Part shown: positions 47,998 through 56,891 of the stretch, piece after piece
How the letters are laid out: each line of letters begins with the position of its first letter
How positions within the stretch are numbered: position 1 is the stretch's first letter
Origin: Geobacteraceae bacterium
GTDB taxonomy: Bacteria; Desulfobacterota; Desulfuromonadia; Geobacterales; Geobacteraceae
Direction of reading: 5' to 3'
NCBI GenBank assembly: GCA_024281055.1
Contig: JAMXLF010000013.1
Location: forward strand, 39,124 to 103,123
Length of the DNA: 64,000 nucleotides
Made by a program: the position numbers and the translations under genes
The notes under the pieces: model-generated
What the model was told of the DNA's origin: nothing
Database searches by the model: none
What the model saw: the letters and a program-made list of their open reading frames with translations, nothing else

Positions 47998-49851
47998 ATG
48001 AGGTCTTCTGTGACGACACGGATTCACATTCTCCCCGAAAACCTGACCAACAAGATCGCCGCGGGCGAAGTGGTCGAGCGGCCATGCTCGGTCGTCAAGG
48101 AACTGGTGGAAAACTCCGTCGATGCAGGATGCACCGATATCGTGGTGGAGGTAGAAGGGGGCGGAAAGCGTCTCATCCAGGTAACCGACGACGGCTGCGG
48201 CATGTCGCGGGAGGATGCCCTCCTCGCGCTGGAACGTCATGCCACCAGTAAGATATCCGACGAATGCGATTTGTTCGGCATCTCCACCCTTGGGTTTCGC
48301 GGCGAGGCCCTGCCGGCGATTGCCTCGGTTTCCCGCTTTACCCTCGCGACGCGTGAGAGGGGGAGGGTCGAGGGGACCGAGATCTATGCCGAAGGCGGGA
48401 GGATCAAGGAAGTCAAGGCGTGCGGCATGGCGGAAGGGACGGCGATCGCCGTCAGGAACCTGTTCTTCAATACCCCGGCCCGGCTCAAGTTCATGCGGAG
48501 CGGCGAAACCGAAGCGGGGCATGTGGGGGAATTCCTGACACGTCTGGCCGTTTCGCGCCCCGATATCCGCTTCACTTACATCAATGACGGGCGTACGGTG
48601 TTCCGCGTGCTCCAGGGCGGCCTGCGGGACCGCATCGCTGCCTTGTTCGGCGGTGCGCTCGTCGACACCCTTTTCCCGGTGGAATCGGACAGTGACGGGG
48701 TACGCGTCAGCGGGCTCATCGCCTCCCCCGACTGCAGCCGGTCCGCAGCCTCCCATCTGTACACCTTTATCAACGGCCGCTTCATTCGGGACAGGGTGGT
48801 GCAGCACGCCGTTCTCGGCGCCTACCGGAATTTCCTCGAGCGGGGGCGCTATCCTGTGGTGGTTATTTTCATCGAGGTTCCATCTGCCGAGGTGGACGTC
48901 AATGTGCACCCCACCAAGCATGAAGTCCGGTTCCGCGACCAGGGGAGGGTTCACGACGCCATCCAGGGAGCCCTGGCGGGAGTCCTTGCCAGCACCCCCT
49001 GGCTCAGGGCCTCTCAAGGCAAGCCGGCACCGTTTGTTCCTTCCCCGGCATCGGCGACGGAAACCAGGGTGGCCGAGGTGCGCGAGGCCCTTGCCCGCTA
49101 CCGGCCGGAACCGGAGCGCCAGCAACGCTTTTCTCTCCCGCCTTCTGGCGCGTCGCCGGCGGTTTCATCTGCGGAAGCGAGAATGTTGAACGTGGAAAGC
49201 GGGGCGCGGCGTGACGAACGCTTTATGCCGCGTTCAGAATTCCGAACGTCACATGCAGAATCGTCCGGCTACTTCTCGGCGCTGACCGTTATCGGCCAGT
49301 TCAACGCCGCCTATATCCTCTGCCAGGATGGGAGCGATCTGGTGATCGTCGACCAGCATGCGGCCCACGAGCGGGTGGCGTTCGAACAGCTGAAGGGCCA
49401 GCATGGCCAAGGCGGGATCGAGTCCCAGGGGCTGCTCTTTCCCGAGACGGTCGAGCTGTCGTTCCGGGAAGCGACGACGCTGCACGAGAACCTGGCCGGC
49501 ATTGCGGGGCTCGGCTATGAAATCGAGGCGTTCGGCGGGAATGCCTGGCTGTTGAAGGGGGTGCCGCGGCTTCTTGCCGAAAGGAATTACCTGCGCATTC
49601 TCCTGGACATCCTCGAAGAGCTTCAGAGTCTTGGCAAGAGCCGGACGTTTGCCGAGGCGCTGGAGGAAATCCTTGTCCGTATCGCCTGCCACAGTGTCGT
49701 ACGGGGGGCTCACCCCCTGACCCCTCCCGAGATCAGTGCCCTGTTCATGCAGATGGATGCCACGGATTTCTCCAGTAACTGCCCCCACGGCAGACCGGTC
49801 TATCGGAAGATCACCCTTGGGGAGATCGAGCGGATGTTCAAGCGCCAGTGA
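47998..49851 (+). CDS. mutL: DNA mismatch repair protein MutL
   Basis: A 617-residue MutL. The N-terminal GHKL ATPase has ENLTNKIAAGEVVERP, ELVENSVDAG and GFRGEALPAIASVS. The C-terminal domain keeps the endonuclease motif DQHAAHERVAFE (residues 452-463) and CPHGRPV. It nicks and coordinates excision after MutS mismatch recognition. A GTG at 48010 has a better ribosome binding site than ATG 47998 and is a possible alternative start. It overlaps miaA by 4 bases. Confidence 0.95.
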   Translation: MRSSVTTRIHILPENLTNKIAAGEVVERPCSVVKELVENSVDAGCTDIVVEVEGGGKRLIQVTDDGCGMSREDALLALERHATSKISDECDLFGISTLGFRGEALPAIASVSRFTLATRERGRVEGTEIYAEGGRIKEVKACGMAEGTAIAVRNLFFNTPARLKFMRSGETEAGHVGEFLTRLAVSRPDIRFTYINDGRTVFRVLQGGLRDRIAALFGGALVDTLFPVESDSDGVRVSGLIASPDCSRSAASHLYTFINGRFIRDRVVQHAVLGAYRNFLERGRYPVVVIFIEVPSAEVDVNVHPTKHEVRFRDQGRVHDAIQGALAGVLASTPWLRASQGKPAPFVPSPASATETRVAEVREALARYRPEPERQQRFSLPPSGASPAVSSAEARMLNVESGARRDERFMPRSEFRTSHAESSGYFSALTVIGQFNAAYILCQDGSDLVIVDQHAAHERVAFEQLKGQHGQGGIESQGLLFPETVELSFREATTLHENLAGIAGLGYEIEAFGGNAWLLKGVPRLLAERNYLRILLDILEELQSLGKSRTFAEALEEILVRIACHSVVRGAHPLTPPEISALFMQMDATDFSSNCPHGRPVYRKITLGEIERMFKRQ

Positions 49852-50783
49852 GCAGGGAACAGCTTCATACGTCCCGTTTGGTGGTGATCGTCGGTCCGAC
49901 CGCATCGGGCAAGACCGAGCTGTCGATACGGCTTGCCGAGGAATGCGGCGGAGAGATTGTCAATGCCGACTCGATGCAGGTCTACCGGGGCATGGACATC
50001 GGCACGGCCAAACCGACGCCGGAGCAACGGCAGCGGGTACCCCATCATCTCATCGATATCGTGACCCCGGATATGAACTTCACCGCCGCGGATTTCCGGC
50101 GGGAAGCAGCCCGGGTCATCGCCGACATAGGACAGCGCGGCAAGCATGTGTTCGTGGTGGGCGGTACGGGGCTTTACATCAAGGCGCTCCTGCAGGGGCT
50201 CGCCGAATCCCCCGGGGGGGATGAGGCTTACAGGGAGGAGTTGCAGCTGCTGGCCCGGGAGATGGGGAACACCGAGTTGCTCCGACAGCTGGCGCTGGTT
50301 GATCCCGAAACCGCGCAGCGTCTCCATCCCAACGACCAGGTGCGCATCATTCGTGCCCTGGAGGTGTACCGGCAAAGCGGCCGGCCTCTGTCATCGTTCA
50401 GGGATGCGCACGGTTTTGCCGGCACCTATTACCAGTCCCTCAAGATTGGCCTGCGGGTCGACCGAGACGAGCTTTACCGGCGTATCGAGCAACGGGTCGA
50501 CCGGATGGTCGCGGCGGGGCTCGTGGACGAGGTGCGGGGGCTTCTCGCCGCGGGATACGGGCCCGGTCTGAAATCCATGCGCTCCATCGGCTACAAGGAG
50601 ATGTGTGCCTTCCTCGCCGGAACATACGGGCTGGAAGAGGCCGTCAGGCTCATCAAAAGAGACAGCCGGCGCTATGCGAAACGCCAGTTGACCTGGTTTT
50701 CCCGGGAAAATGAAATTTATTGGCTTGAATATCCTGACAATTTTGCTACTATCTGTAAATATGTGATTGAATTTCTTGCTTAG
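49848..50783 (+). CDS. miaA: tRNA dimethylallyltransferase
   Basis: A 311-residue enzyme of usual length. VVIVGPTASGKTELS is the P-loop, NADSMQVYRGMDIGTAKP the conserved DSxQxY region, and KRDSRRYAKRQLTWF the C-terminal tRNA-binding block. It adds a dimethylallyl group to A37 of tRNAs that read UNN codons. The GTG start overlaps the mutL stop. The mutL-miaA-hfq order is common in bacteria. Confidence 0.96.
   Translation: MSREQLHTSRLVVIVGPTASGKTELSIRLAEECGGEIVNADSMQVYRGMDIGTAKPTPEQRQRVPHHLIDIVTPDMNFTAADFRREAARVIADIGQRGKHVFVVGGTGLYIKALLQGLAESPGGDEAYREELQLLAREMGNTELLRQLALVDPETAQRLHPNDQVRIIRALEVYRQSGRPLSSFRDAHGFAGTYYQSLKIGLRVDRDELYRRIEQRVDRMVAAGLVDEVRGLLAAGYGPGLKSMRSIGYKEMCAFLAGTYGLEEAVRLIKRDSRRYAKRQLTWFSRENEIYWLEYPDNFATICKYVIEFLA
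50734..50762 (+). promoter_or_regulatory. Possible hfq promoter inside miaA
   Basis: CTGACA (50734-50739) and AAATAT (50757-50762) are 17 bases apart in an AT-rich stretch at the end of miaA, 34 bases before the hfq start. An hfq promoter within miaA is known in enterobacteria. Confidence 0.35.
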
Positions 50784-50795
50784 AGGAGAGGTTTT

Positions 50796-51020
50796 ATGGC
50801 CAAGGCACCGTTTAATATTCAGGACCAGTATCTGAACCAGTCGCGCAAAGAGCGGGTAAAGGTCGTGGTACAACTCATGTCCGGTGTCAAAATGGAAGGG
50901 TACATCAAGTCGTTCGACAATTTCTCGGTCCTCATGGAAGTGCAGGGGGACATCCTCATCTACAAGCACGCCATCGCCACCATCACCTCCGTCGATGGCA
51001 CCTTCCACCTTCACCAGTAG
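50796..51020 (+). CDS. hfq: RNA chaperone Hfq
   Basis: A 74-residue Sm-like protein. NIQDQYLNQSRKERVKV opens the N-terminal helix, and the Sm2 motif appears as YKHAIATI, the expected (Y/F)KHA form. It forms a hexamer that pairs small RNAs with target mRNAs. The ATG is preceded by AGAGGAGAGG. The C-terminal tail is short, as in many non-enteric Hfq proteins. Confidence 0.97.
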   Translation: MAKAPFNIQDQYLNQSRKERVKVVVQLMSGVKMEGYIKSFDNFSVLMEVQGDILIYKHAIATITSVDGTFHLHQ

Positions 51021-51057
51021 CACATCCACGAAGGCCGCACTGCCAGATCCGGGGCAC

Positions 51058-51080
51058 AGGGGCGCACGTGTTGCGCCCCT
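51058..51080 (+). terminator. Possible terminator after hfq
   Basis: AGGGGCGCA pairs with TGCGCCCCT across a 5-base loop and is followed by TCCTTAT. The T-run is weak, so read-through to the permease is likely. Confidence 0.5.
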
Positions 51081-51108
51081 TCCTTATGGTCGTAGCGCCC
51101 GAGTCCCC

Positions 51109-52182
51109 ATGAAGAACAAGGAACTCTATCTGATAATCGTGGCCGCCGTGCTGTTCGTCGGCCTGCTGGTTCTCGTCTGTTCGATGGGGACGATTTTTCT
51201 CCCTGTCCTGATTTCGCTCATCCTTGCCTATCTGCTGGAACCCCTCGTCACCCCCCTGGAGAAGCGGGGCGTGAACCGCTCCCTGGCCATCGTCATCGCT
51301 TTCTGCGGGGGTTCCGTTCTCGCCGCCGGCCTGGGCGCTTTTTTTACCACTTCCCTGGTGGCGGAATTCCGGGATGTACAGATCAATCTCCCCGACTATG
51401 CGACCCGCCTCTACAATGTGATCCCCCAGCAGGTCAAGGTATACCTGGATATCGAGACCCCGGCGAAGGTCTACGCCCATGCGAGCAGGATACTCGACGA
51501 GCTGCGGGGGGTATCCTTCGACCTTTTCAGGGAGGCCTTCACCATCGTCAAGAAGGCGTTTGCCTCGACCCTGGCTTTTGTCCTTGCTCTCCTCGGCTAT
51601 TTTATCATTCCGGTCTATCTCTACTATTTCATCAAGGACTTTCCGCAGCTGAAAGGGAGCATCGTCGATCTCGTCCCCGGGCGCTTCCGCGCCCGGCTCG
51701 AAGAAAGGGCGCGGGAAATCGACGAGCTGCTCTCAGCGTTCATTCGGGGGCAGTTATCGGTCTGCGCTATCCTCGCGGTGCTTTACAGTATCGGCCTCTA
51801 CCTGATCGGGATCGACCTGGGTGTGATGATCGGTACCCTGGCCGGCGTAACCTTCATCATTCCCTATTTCGGCACCATCCTGGGGATACTCCTCTCCATG
51901 ACCATGGCCTTTCTGAAGTTCCACGACATTCTCCATCCGCTCCTCTGTCTCGGCTGGTTTTGCCTGGTGCAACTCGTCGAAGGGTCGATCATCACCCCGA
52001 AGATCGTCGGGGACAAGGTGGGGCTCCATCCGGTGGTCACCATCCTGGCCCTCCTCGTGGGAGGGCAGCTGTTCGGCATTCTCGGCATGCTGCTGGCGGT
52101 GCCGGTCACTGCCGTCCTGAAGGTACTGCTTCGCTCATTCATCGAGGAGTACCGGGGCACCGCCTTCTACCAGGGGAGCTGA
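51109..52182 (+). CDS. AI-2E family transporter
   Basis: A 357-residue membrane protein with about eight helices. The opening helices and the LISLILAYLLEPLVTPLEKR block, together with LGYFIIPVYLYYFIKDF and the GSIITPKIVGDKVGLHP motif, match the AI-2E (YdiK/PerM/TqsA) family. Members export small molecules or act as Na/H antiporters; AI-2 export is shown only for TqsA. The ATG at 51109 was chosen over upstream in-frame codons in the hfq tail. Its TGA overlaps the next ATG. Confidence 0.9.
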   Translation: MKNKELYLIIVAAVLFVGLLVLVCSMGTIFLPVLISLILAYLLEPLVTPLEKRGVNRSLAIVIAFCGGSVLAAGLGAFFTTSLVAEFRDVQINLPDYATRLYNVIPQQVKVYLDIETPAKVYAHASRILDELRGVSFDLFREAFTIVKKAFASTLAFVLALLGYFIIPVYLYYFIKDFPQLKGSIVDLVPGRFRARLEERAREIDELLSAFIRGQLSVCAILAVLYSIGLYLIGIDLGVMIGTLAGVTFIIPYFGTILGILLSMTMAFLKFHDILHPLLCLGWFCLVQLVEGSIITPKIVGDKVGLHPVVTILALLVGGQLFGILGMLLAVPVTAVLKVLLRSFIEEYRGTAFYQGS

Positions 52183-53468
52183 TGGACGGGCTCGTGATCG
52201 AAAGAATTGTCCCCGGGAGCATTGCCGAGGAGCTAGAGATCGAACCGCGGGACCGGCTCGTTGCCATCAACGGCCACCGCATCCGGGATATCATCGATTA
52301 CGAGTTTTATGCCGGTGAGAACGAGCTGACCCTTGAGATCGTCAAGCCCGACGGTGAGCTCTGGGAAATGGAGATCGAGCGGGACGAAGGGGAATCCCTC
52401 GGGCTGATCTTCCCCGCTCCGGTGCCCGCCCAGTGCGGCAACAAGTGTATCTTCTGCTTCGTCCACCAGCTTCCCCGGGGGCTTCGCGCTCCCCTCTATG
52501 TGAAGGATGAGGACTACCGCCTCTCCTTTCTCTACGGCAACTACGTCACCCTCGCCAACATCGGCAGTGCCGATGTCGCGCGAATCAAGGAGCAGCGCCT
52601 CTCCCCCCTCTATGTCTCCGTCCATGCGACGGCGCCGGCCGTGCGGGAAGAAATGCTCGGCAAACGCGGCATCATCCCGATCCTGGAGATCATGCAGGAG
52701 CTGGCCGCTGCCCGGATCGCCATGCATACCCAGGTGGTACTCTGCCCGGGGATCAACGATGGCAGGGTCCTCGAAAAGACCGTTGCCGATCTGGTGAAGC
52801 TTCATCCTCTGGTCGCCTCGCTGGCTGTGGTGCCAGTCGGGCTGACGCGCCATCGCAAAGGCTTGCCCCGTCTGCAGCCGGTTACGCGGGAGTACGCTGC
52901 CGCATTCATTGCGGCATGGGAACCGCGTGTTCGGTCCTTGGCCGATACGCTCGGCACCCCCTTCCTCTTTCTTGCCGACGAGTTCTACATCAAGGCCGGG
53001 CTCCCGTTTCCGCCTCTTGCCGCCTACGGCGATCTGCCGCAGGTGGAGAACGGCGTGGGGATGGTGCCGCTCTTCCTTGAAGAGGCGAGTGAAGTCCTCG
53101 CCCGGGCGAAACGGCTCAAACCGTTTCGCGCCACCGTGGTCACCGGTGAATCCCCCTACCATTACCTCGCGGATTTTCTCCTGGCCCTGGCCCGAAAGAC
53201 CGGCGTCGACCTCCGGCCGGTGGCGGTGAGAAACATCCTTTTCGGCGAAAACGTCACGGTCACAGGCCTGGTGAGTGGTCGGGACATTCTTGCCGCCCTC
53301 AAGGGGCACGATCTGGGGGGGATGGTCTTGATTCCCGACGTGATGCTGAAGGAGGGGGAGGGGGTGTTCCTCGACGACCTGTCGGTCGCCGAACTGGAGG
53401 AAGCGCTCGGAACCAGGGTCGTCGTGGTCGAGGCAACGCCCCAGGGGATCTACACCGCCCTGATTTGA
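52182..53468 (+). CDS. PDZ, radical SAM and DUF512 protein
   Basis: A 428-residue protein. Residues 1-70 are a PDZ-like domain (PRDRLVAINGHRIRDIID). CGNKCIFCFVHQLPRG is the CxxxCxFCF radical SAM motif, with YGNYVTLAN following. The C-terminal half is the DUF512 domain, with PYHYLADFLLALARKTGV and GGMVLIPDVMLKEGEG. The family is conserved in many anaerobes, clostridia and cyanobacteria and its reaction is unknown. It overlaps the permease gene, indicating coupled translation. No signal peptide. Confidence 0.9.
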   Translation: MDGLVIERIVPGSIAEELEIEPRDRLVAINGHRIRDIIDYEFYAGENELTLEIVKPDGELWEMEIERDEGESLGLIFPAPVPAQCGNKCIFCFVHQLPRGLRAPLYVKDEDYRLSFLYGNYVTLANIGSADVARIKEQRLSPLYVSVHATAPAVREEMLGKRGIIPILEIMQELAAARIAMHTQVVLCPGINDGRVLEKTVADLVKLHPLVASLAVVPVGLTRHRKGLPRLQPVTREYAAAFIAAWEPRVRSLADTLGTPFLFLADEFYIKAGLPFPPLAAYGDLPQVENGVGMVPLFLEEASEVLARAKRLKPFRATVVTGESPYHYLADFLLALARKTGVDLRPVAVRNILFGENVTVTGLVSGRDILAALKGHDLGGMVLIPDVMLKEGEGVFLDDLSVAELEEALGTRVVVVEATPQGIYTALI

Positions 53469-53480
53469 TCTTTCTGCCGC

Positions 53481-54053
53481 CTACCTGAGCGTGGCGATAA
53501 TCTCGCTGCGCGAACTCACTTTCATAGTCTTCATGATCTTCTTGATGTGGTCTTTGACCGTATATTCGCTGATAAACATCTTTTCCGCAATTTCCCGGTT
53601 CGTCATTCCCCCGCAGATGTGCCGCATCACCTCGGTTTCCCTTTTCGTCAGCCCGTAATCGCTTTGCACCCGGGTAAAATCCACGTCATGTTTTTCGACG
53701 ATCCGTTCCACCAGGACCATGATGTGTCGCGGTTGCTCCCCTCGTTCAGATGAGTCGATATAAAAAGCCCGCAGTGAGCAAGGCAAGCCGGCCGCAGGGT
53801 CGATAATTTCACAGACCGGCGCTTCTCCCAGGAGCGAACCGTCAGTCGGACCGCTGTGCCCGAGGCGGTCACAAAGCTCGTCAATGGCGGGGGGGAGGCT
53901 CGACTGTGTCATTCCGGCGTTACGGGCGGAGTCATGCAGGGCCGGGAGCATCTCCAGGGCCTCCTTGTTCGCATAGAGCAGTCTGCTGCCGGGGCCGATG
54001 ATCAGCACTCCCGGGAGAGCTCTTTTTTTAATGATATCTAGGACATTATTCAT
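53481..54053 (-). CDS. LuxR-type transcriptional regulator with PAS-like sensor
   Basis: A 190-residue protein. The N-terminal 100 residues look like a single PAS-like domain (GVLIIGPGSRLLYANKEALE). The C-terminal GLTKRETEVMRHICGGMTNREI and SEYTVKDHIKKI are a LuxR/GerE helix-turn-helix. There is no receiver domain. The start at 54053 lacks a clear ribosome binding site; 54107 is an in-frame alternative. It is divergent from the PilZ gene and could control it and the secreted proteins beyond (inference). Confidence 0.83.
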   Translation of the reverse strand: MNNVLDIIKKRALPGVLIIGPGSRLLYANKEALEMLPALHDSARNAGMTQSSLPPAIDELCDRLGHSGPTDGSLLGEAPVCEIIDPAAGLPCSLRAFYIDSSERGEQPRHIMVLVERIVEKHDVDFTRVQSDYGLTKRETEVMRHICGGMTNREIAEKMFISEYTVKDHIKKIMKTMKVSSRSEIIATLR

Positions 54054-54151
54054 TAAATACAAGTATATCCGGTACGGGAAAAAATACAAATCCGGGAAAA
54101 TTCCCACTTTTGAGGGATTGTGGTAAGCACAGGTTCTTTTATGCTTTTGGT

Positions 54152-54451
54152 ATGGAAAAGCTTAGGGAACACAGGCAGGGTGGTCGGGCAGCATTTCACA
54201 AATCGGTCCAGTACGAACATTGTGAAGTTCAAGCGGGGCGATTCGTGAACTGTCTGAAGGCCGGGGAATGCGTGGACGTTAGCGACGGAGGTATGGGATT
54301 GAGCACGGATATTCCCATGCAGGGAGGCGAGGTCCTGAAAGTTTATCTGCCCCTTGATGTGACAGGTACCAGGCTCCCCGTCTATTCAGAAGTGATGTGG
54401 TCGCGGGCTGTCGGTGAAAAATTCCGGGCCGGGCTGCGTTTCCTTGCATAA
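54152..54451 (+). CDS. PilZ domain protein
   Basis: A 99-residue single PilZ domain. HRQGGRAAF carries the RxxxR motif and DVSDGGMGL the (D/N)xSxxG motif, both required for c-di-GMP binding. The ATG at 54152 is chosen because the domain begins there; a longer frame from 54110 adds an unrelated stretch. Adaptors of this kind alter motility or secretion. It is followed after 33 bases by a secreted protein gene. Confidence 0.85.
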   Translation: MEKLREHRQGGRAAFHKSVQYEHCEVQAGRFVNCLKAGECVDVSDGGMGLSTDIPMQGGEVLKVYLPLDVTGTRLPVYSEVMWSRAVGEKFRAGLRFLA

Positions 54452-54484
54452 ATTCCGGGTTTTGTTGAATTGAACGGAGGAGAC

Positions 54485-55261
54485 ATGGGTTTACGACAAG
54501 CTTTGACAGCAGCAGCTTTTTCGGTCTTGGTCTGGACTCTGGCCTCTGCGGCATATGCCGCCACCATCGAGTACTTCGTCGCCAACGTAGACACTCCGGC
54601 AAAATATGACGAGCAGTCCGGCGCTTTCCGTGTTACAGGCGGCGACGCCATCGAGTTTGATCTCACCTTTGGCATCAAGCCGGTTGACGGCGCCATCCAC
54701 TATCCCCTGACGGTTACCTTCGGCGTACAAAACACGGATCCCTCCGGCTTGCCTGCTTCTCTCATCAGCGGAATCCCCGCTGAGCACGAATTTGCTCCAG
54801 GGGATTCGACTTTTACGGACCGAGTACGCATCACGGCTCCGAGCGTTCCCGGGGCATATCAGGTGAAAATTGGCGCCATCAGCGGCGCGGGCACCGCCCA
54901 AGGTCTGCGGGAAGGGAGCGGGATTGTAATCGGCCTTATCGTTCCGGACGCCTGCGCCCCGGCGGATACGATGCTCTCCCTCGCGCTCGACAACCCGCGT
55001 CTTGCTTACAATGACGGATCGACCAGGCTGGCGGCCACGCTCACCACCCCTGAGGGATATGCGGTGTCGGGTAAGTCCATCGATTTTAAGGTTGGTGCGG
55101 ATGTTATCGGCTCGGCCGAGACCGACGAGAACGGGACAGCATCTATTTTCTATAATCCGGGCACGCTCGTAGTCGGTGACCATACCGTTTTTGCCAGCTT
55201 CCAGGGAGCCACATGCGGCTATAACCCCAGCGGCGATTCAGCCACGCTGGGTGTCAGATGA
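54485..55261 (+). CDS. Secreted Ig-like domain protein
   Basis: A 258-residue protein. A signal peptide of about 25 residues ends AAYA. The first half is a beta-domain. The second half (LAATLTTPEGYAVSGKSIDF ... TDENGTASIFYNPG) matches bacterial Ig-like (Big_1/invasin-type) domains. There is one Cys near residue 160 and another near the end. GGAGGAG precedes the ATG. It may pair with the following gene as surface proteins. Confidence 0.78.
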   Translation: MGLRQALTAAAFSVLVWTLASAAYAATIEYFVANVDTPAKYDEQSGAFRVTGGDAIEFDLTFGIKPVDGAIHYPLTVTFGVQNTDPSGLPASLISGIPAEHEFAPGDSTFTDRVRITAPSVPGAYQVKIGAISGAGTAQGLREGSGIVIGLIVPDACAPADTMLSLALDNPRLAYNDGSTRLAATLTTPEGYAVSGKSIDFKVGADVIGSAETDENGTASIFYNPGTLVVGDHTVFASFQGATCGYNPSGDSATLGVR

Positions 55262-55342
55262 CGTTGGTGCAGCACCATCCGGGAGAGGCCTCAGTGTACG
55301 ATTAAGCAAAGAGAGGAAATTTATTCAAAGGAGGGACAGGAC

Positions 55343-56731
55343 ATGAAAGGCAAGTGGATATTCATTTTTATTGGCACAATCCTTTTGCTTGCATTGGCGA
55401 GCACCGGTGCATTGGCAACCAGCAAGTGTGGTGGCGCCGACATCGCAAACGGACCCTTCGTGTACACGGCTCTTAGCGTCACGCAGGCGACATTCAACGG
55501 GGCGAGCAACACACCGATTACCACGAACTTTGGTATCACGGCGCCTGCCGTTGACCCGAAGCAACAGACAGACCTGACGGATATGTTTCCGGGGGAAGGT
55601 CAACTCCCGTGCGCTGAAACCGCTCTCGCAACGATCAGTGCGCTTGAAATTCGTAAGGTGGGTGATGCCAGTGGCAATCCGATCTCCCCAATCGACATCG
55701 ACAAGTCTTCCCCTCTCGGTCAACTCATTGCCGGAGCCTTTTCCCTGAATCCCAGCAGCCATATCTTCGCTGTCGGTGAAAAGATATCCGTTACGGTCAT
55801 TGTCAGCAATCCCGGCGTCAGTGATGCGGATTACGGCGACTACGATATCAAGCTGGCGGCCCAGGCCCCTGGATACGGCATAGGCGTGGGTGATGGTCCA
55901 CACTTTACCCTCAGTCTCAGCGGCCAGACGGAAATAGACAAGACGCCGCCGGTAGTAACCGTAACCAAGCCTGCCGGTGACGAGATCCTCGGCGTTATCC
56001 CGATCGAAATTCAGGCATACGACCCCGATACTCCTCCGGCTTCCGGTCTGGATTCCAGTACCATGAGTGCTACCGTGAGTAGCGTCGGGGGAATCGTTTC
56101 CAATCTTTCCATTCCGTTAACTCTGGACCATACACAGCCGGTTGCGGCTGGCGTCACCGTAACCGGGACCGGAAGCTATACCCCGACCGGAGGCACCGGT
56201 TCTTTGGGCACAACTGATGCTCAGGCATTCACCGGTTCGTCCCGCAGCGGTATAGGGACGTATACCATCAATGCCCAGGCGAAGGATTTGGCCGGAAACA
56301 CAGGTGCCGGAAGCAAGACTTTCAAAGTGAAGTATGACGTCAGCTTTAACCAACAGTCGGCGCCACCTTCCTGCACGACCAAAGTCGGTAACTCGGGAGA
56401 TAATTGCACGGCCATGTTCCAGTTCTCCGTGAATCGGTCGAACACTACCTCAGACGGGGCATTCATGTACGACCACACGGTGGTTGTGAAGCTGGTTCGC
56501 GCAAGCGATGGCATGGAAATGGCGACTCACTCGTATGGGACAGCATCTATTACTTCGAATGTACAGATCCAATCCACACCTGGTTACCAAACCCACTTCA
56601 AGCGCGGTGACCTGCGTGACTCAAGCAATGCAAAACCACTTGCTTCTGGAACCTACAGAGCGGAAGTCTACTTCTACGATGTTGACAACGTCATAGTACT
56701 GCAAGGCGTAAGCAACAATGTGACGTTCTGA
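55343..56731 (+). CDS. Secreted protein with Ig-like and PxKF-like domains
   Basis: A 462-residue protein with a signal peptide (about 25 residues, ending GALA). The middle part (DKTPPVVTVTKPAGDEILG) is an Ig-like/Big repeat with a YTINAQAKDLAGNTGAG block. The C-terminus (FQFSVNRSNTTSDGAFMYDH, then FYDVDNVIVLQG) resembles the PxKF-type domain found at the end of extracellular proteins. AAAGGAGG lies before the ATG. It lies about 80 bases after the previous gene and ends near a bidirectional terminator. Ligand unknown. Confidence 0.78.
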   Translation: MKGKWIFIFIGTILLLALASTGALATSKCGGADIANGPFVYTALSVTQATFNGASNTPITTNFGITAPAVDPKQQTDLTDMFPGEGQLPCAETALATISALEIRKVGDASGNPISPIDIDKSSPLGQLIAGAFSLNPSSHIFAVGEKISVTVIVSNPGVSDADYGDYDIKLAAQAPGYGIGVGDGPHFTLSLSGQTEIDKTPPVVTVTKPAGDEILGVIPIEIQAYDPDTPPASGLDSSTMSATVSSVGGIVSNLSIPLTLDHTQPVAAGVTVTGTGSYTPTGGTGSLGTTDAQAFTGSSRSGIGTYTINAQAKDLAGNTGAGSKTFKVKYDVSFNQQSAPPSCTTKVGNSGDNCTAMFQFSVNRSNTTSDGAFMYDHTVVVKLVRASDGMEMATHSYGTASITSNVQIQSTPGYQTHFKRGDLRDSSNAKPLASGTYRAEVYFYDVDNVIVLQGVSNNVTF

Positions 56732-56827
56732 CGAAGGCCCTTGACGGACACAAACGATACGCAACGCCAACGACAGCAAAGACGCCTGCATATCAAGCTG
56801 GTGTCTGACATGCCGGAACCTGAAAGC

Positions 56828-56862
56828 AAAAATCCCGCTGATGTCCAATCAGCGGGATTTTT
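56828..56862 (+). terminator. Bidirectional rho-independent terminator
   Basis: AAAAATCCCGCTGAT pairs with ATCAGCGGGATTTTT across GTCCA. The stem is perfect with T-runs on both strands. It serves the secreted protein gene and the convergent cytochrome gene. Confidence 0.92.
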
Positions 56863-56891
56863 GTTGTCCATCGTCCAGATGTCAGGAGATG

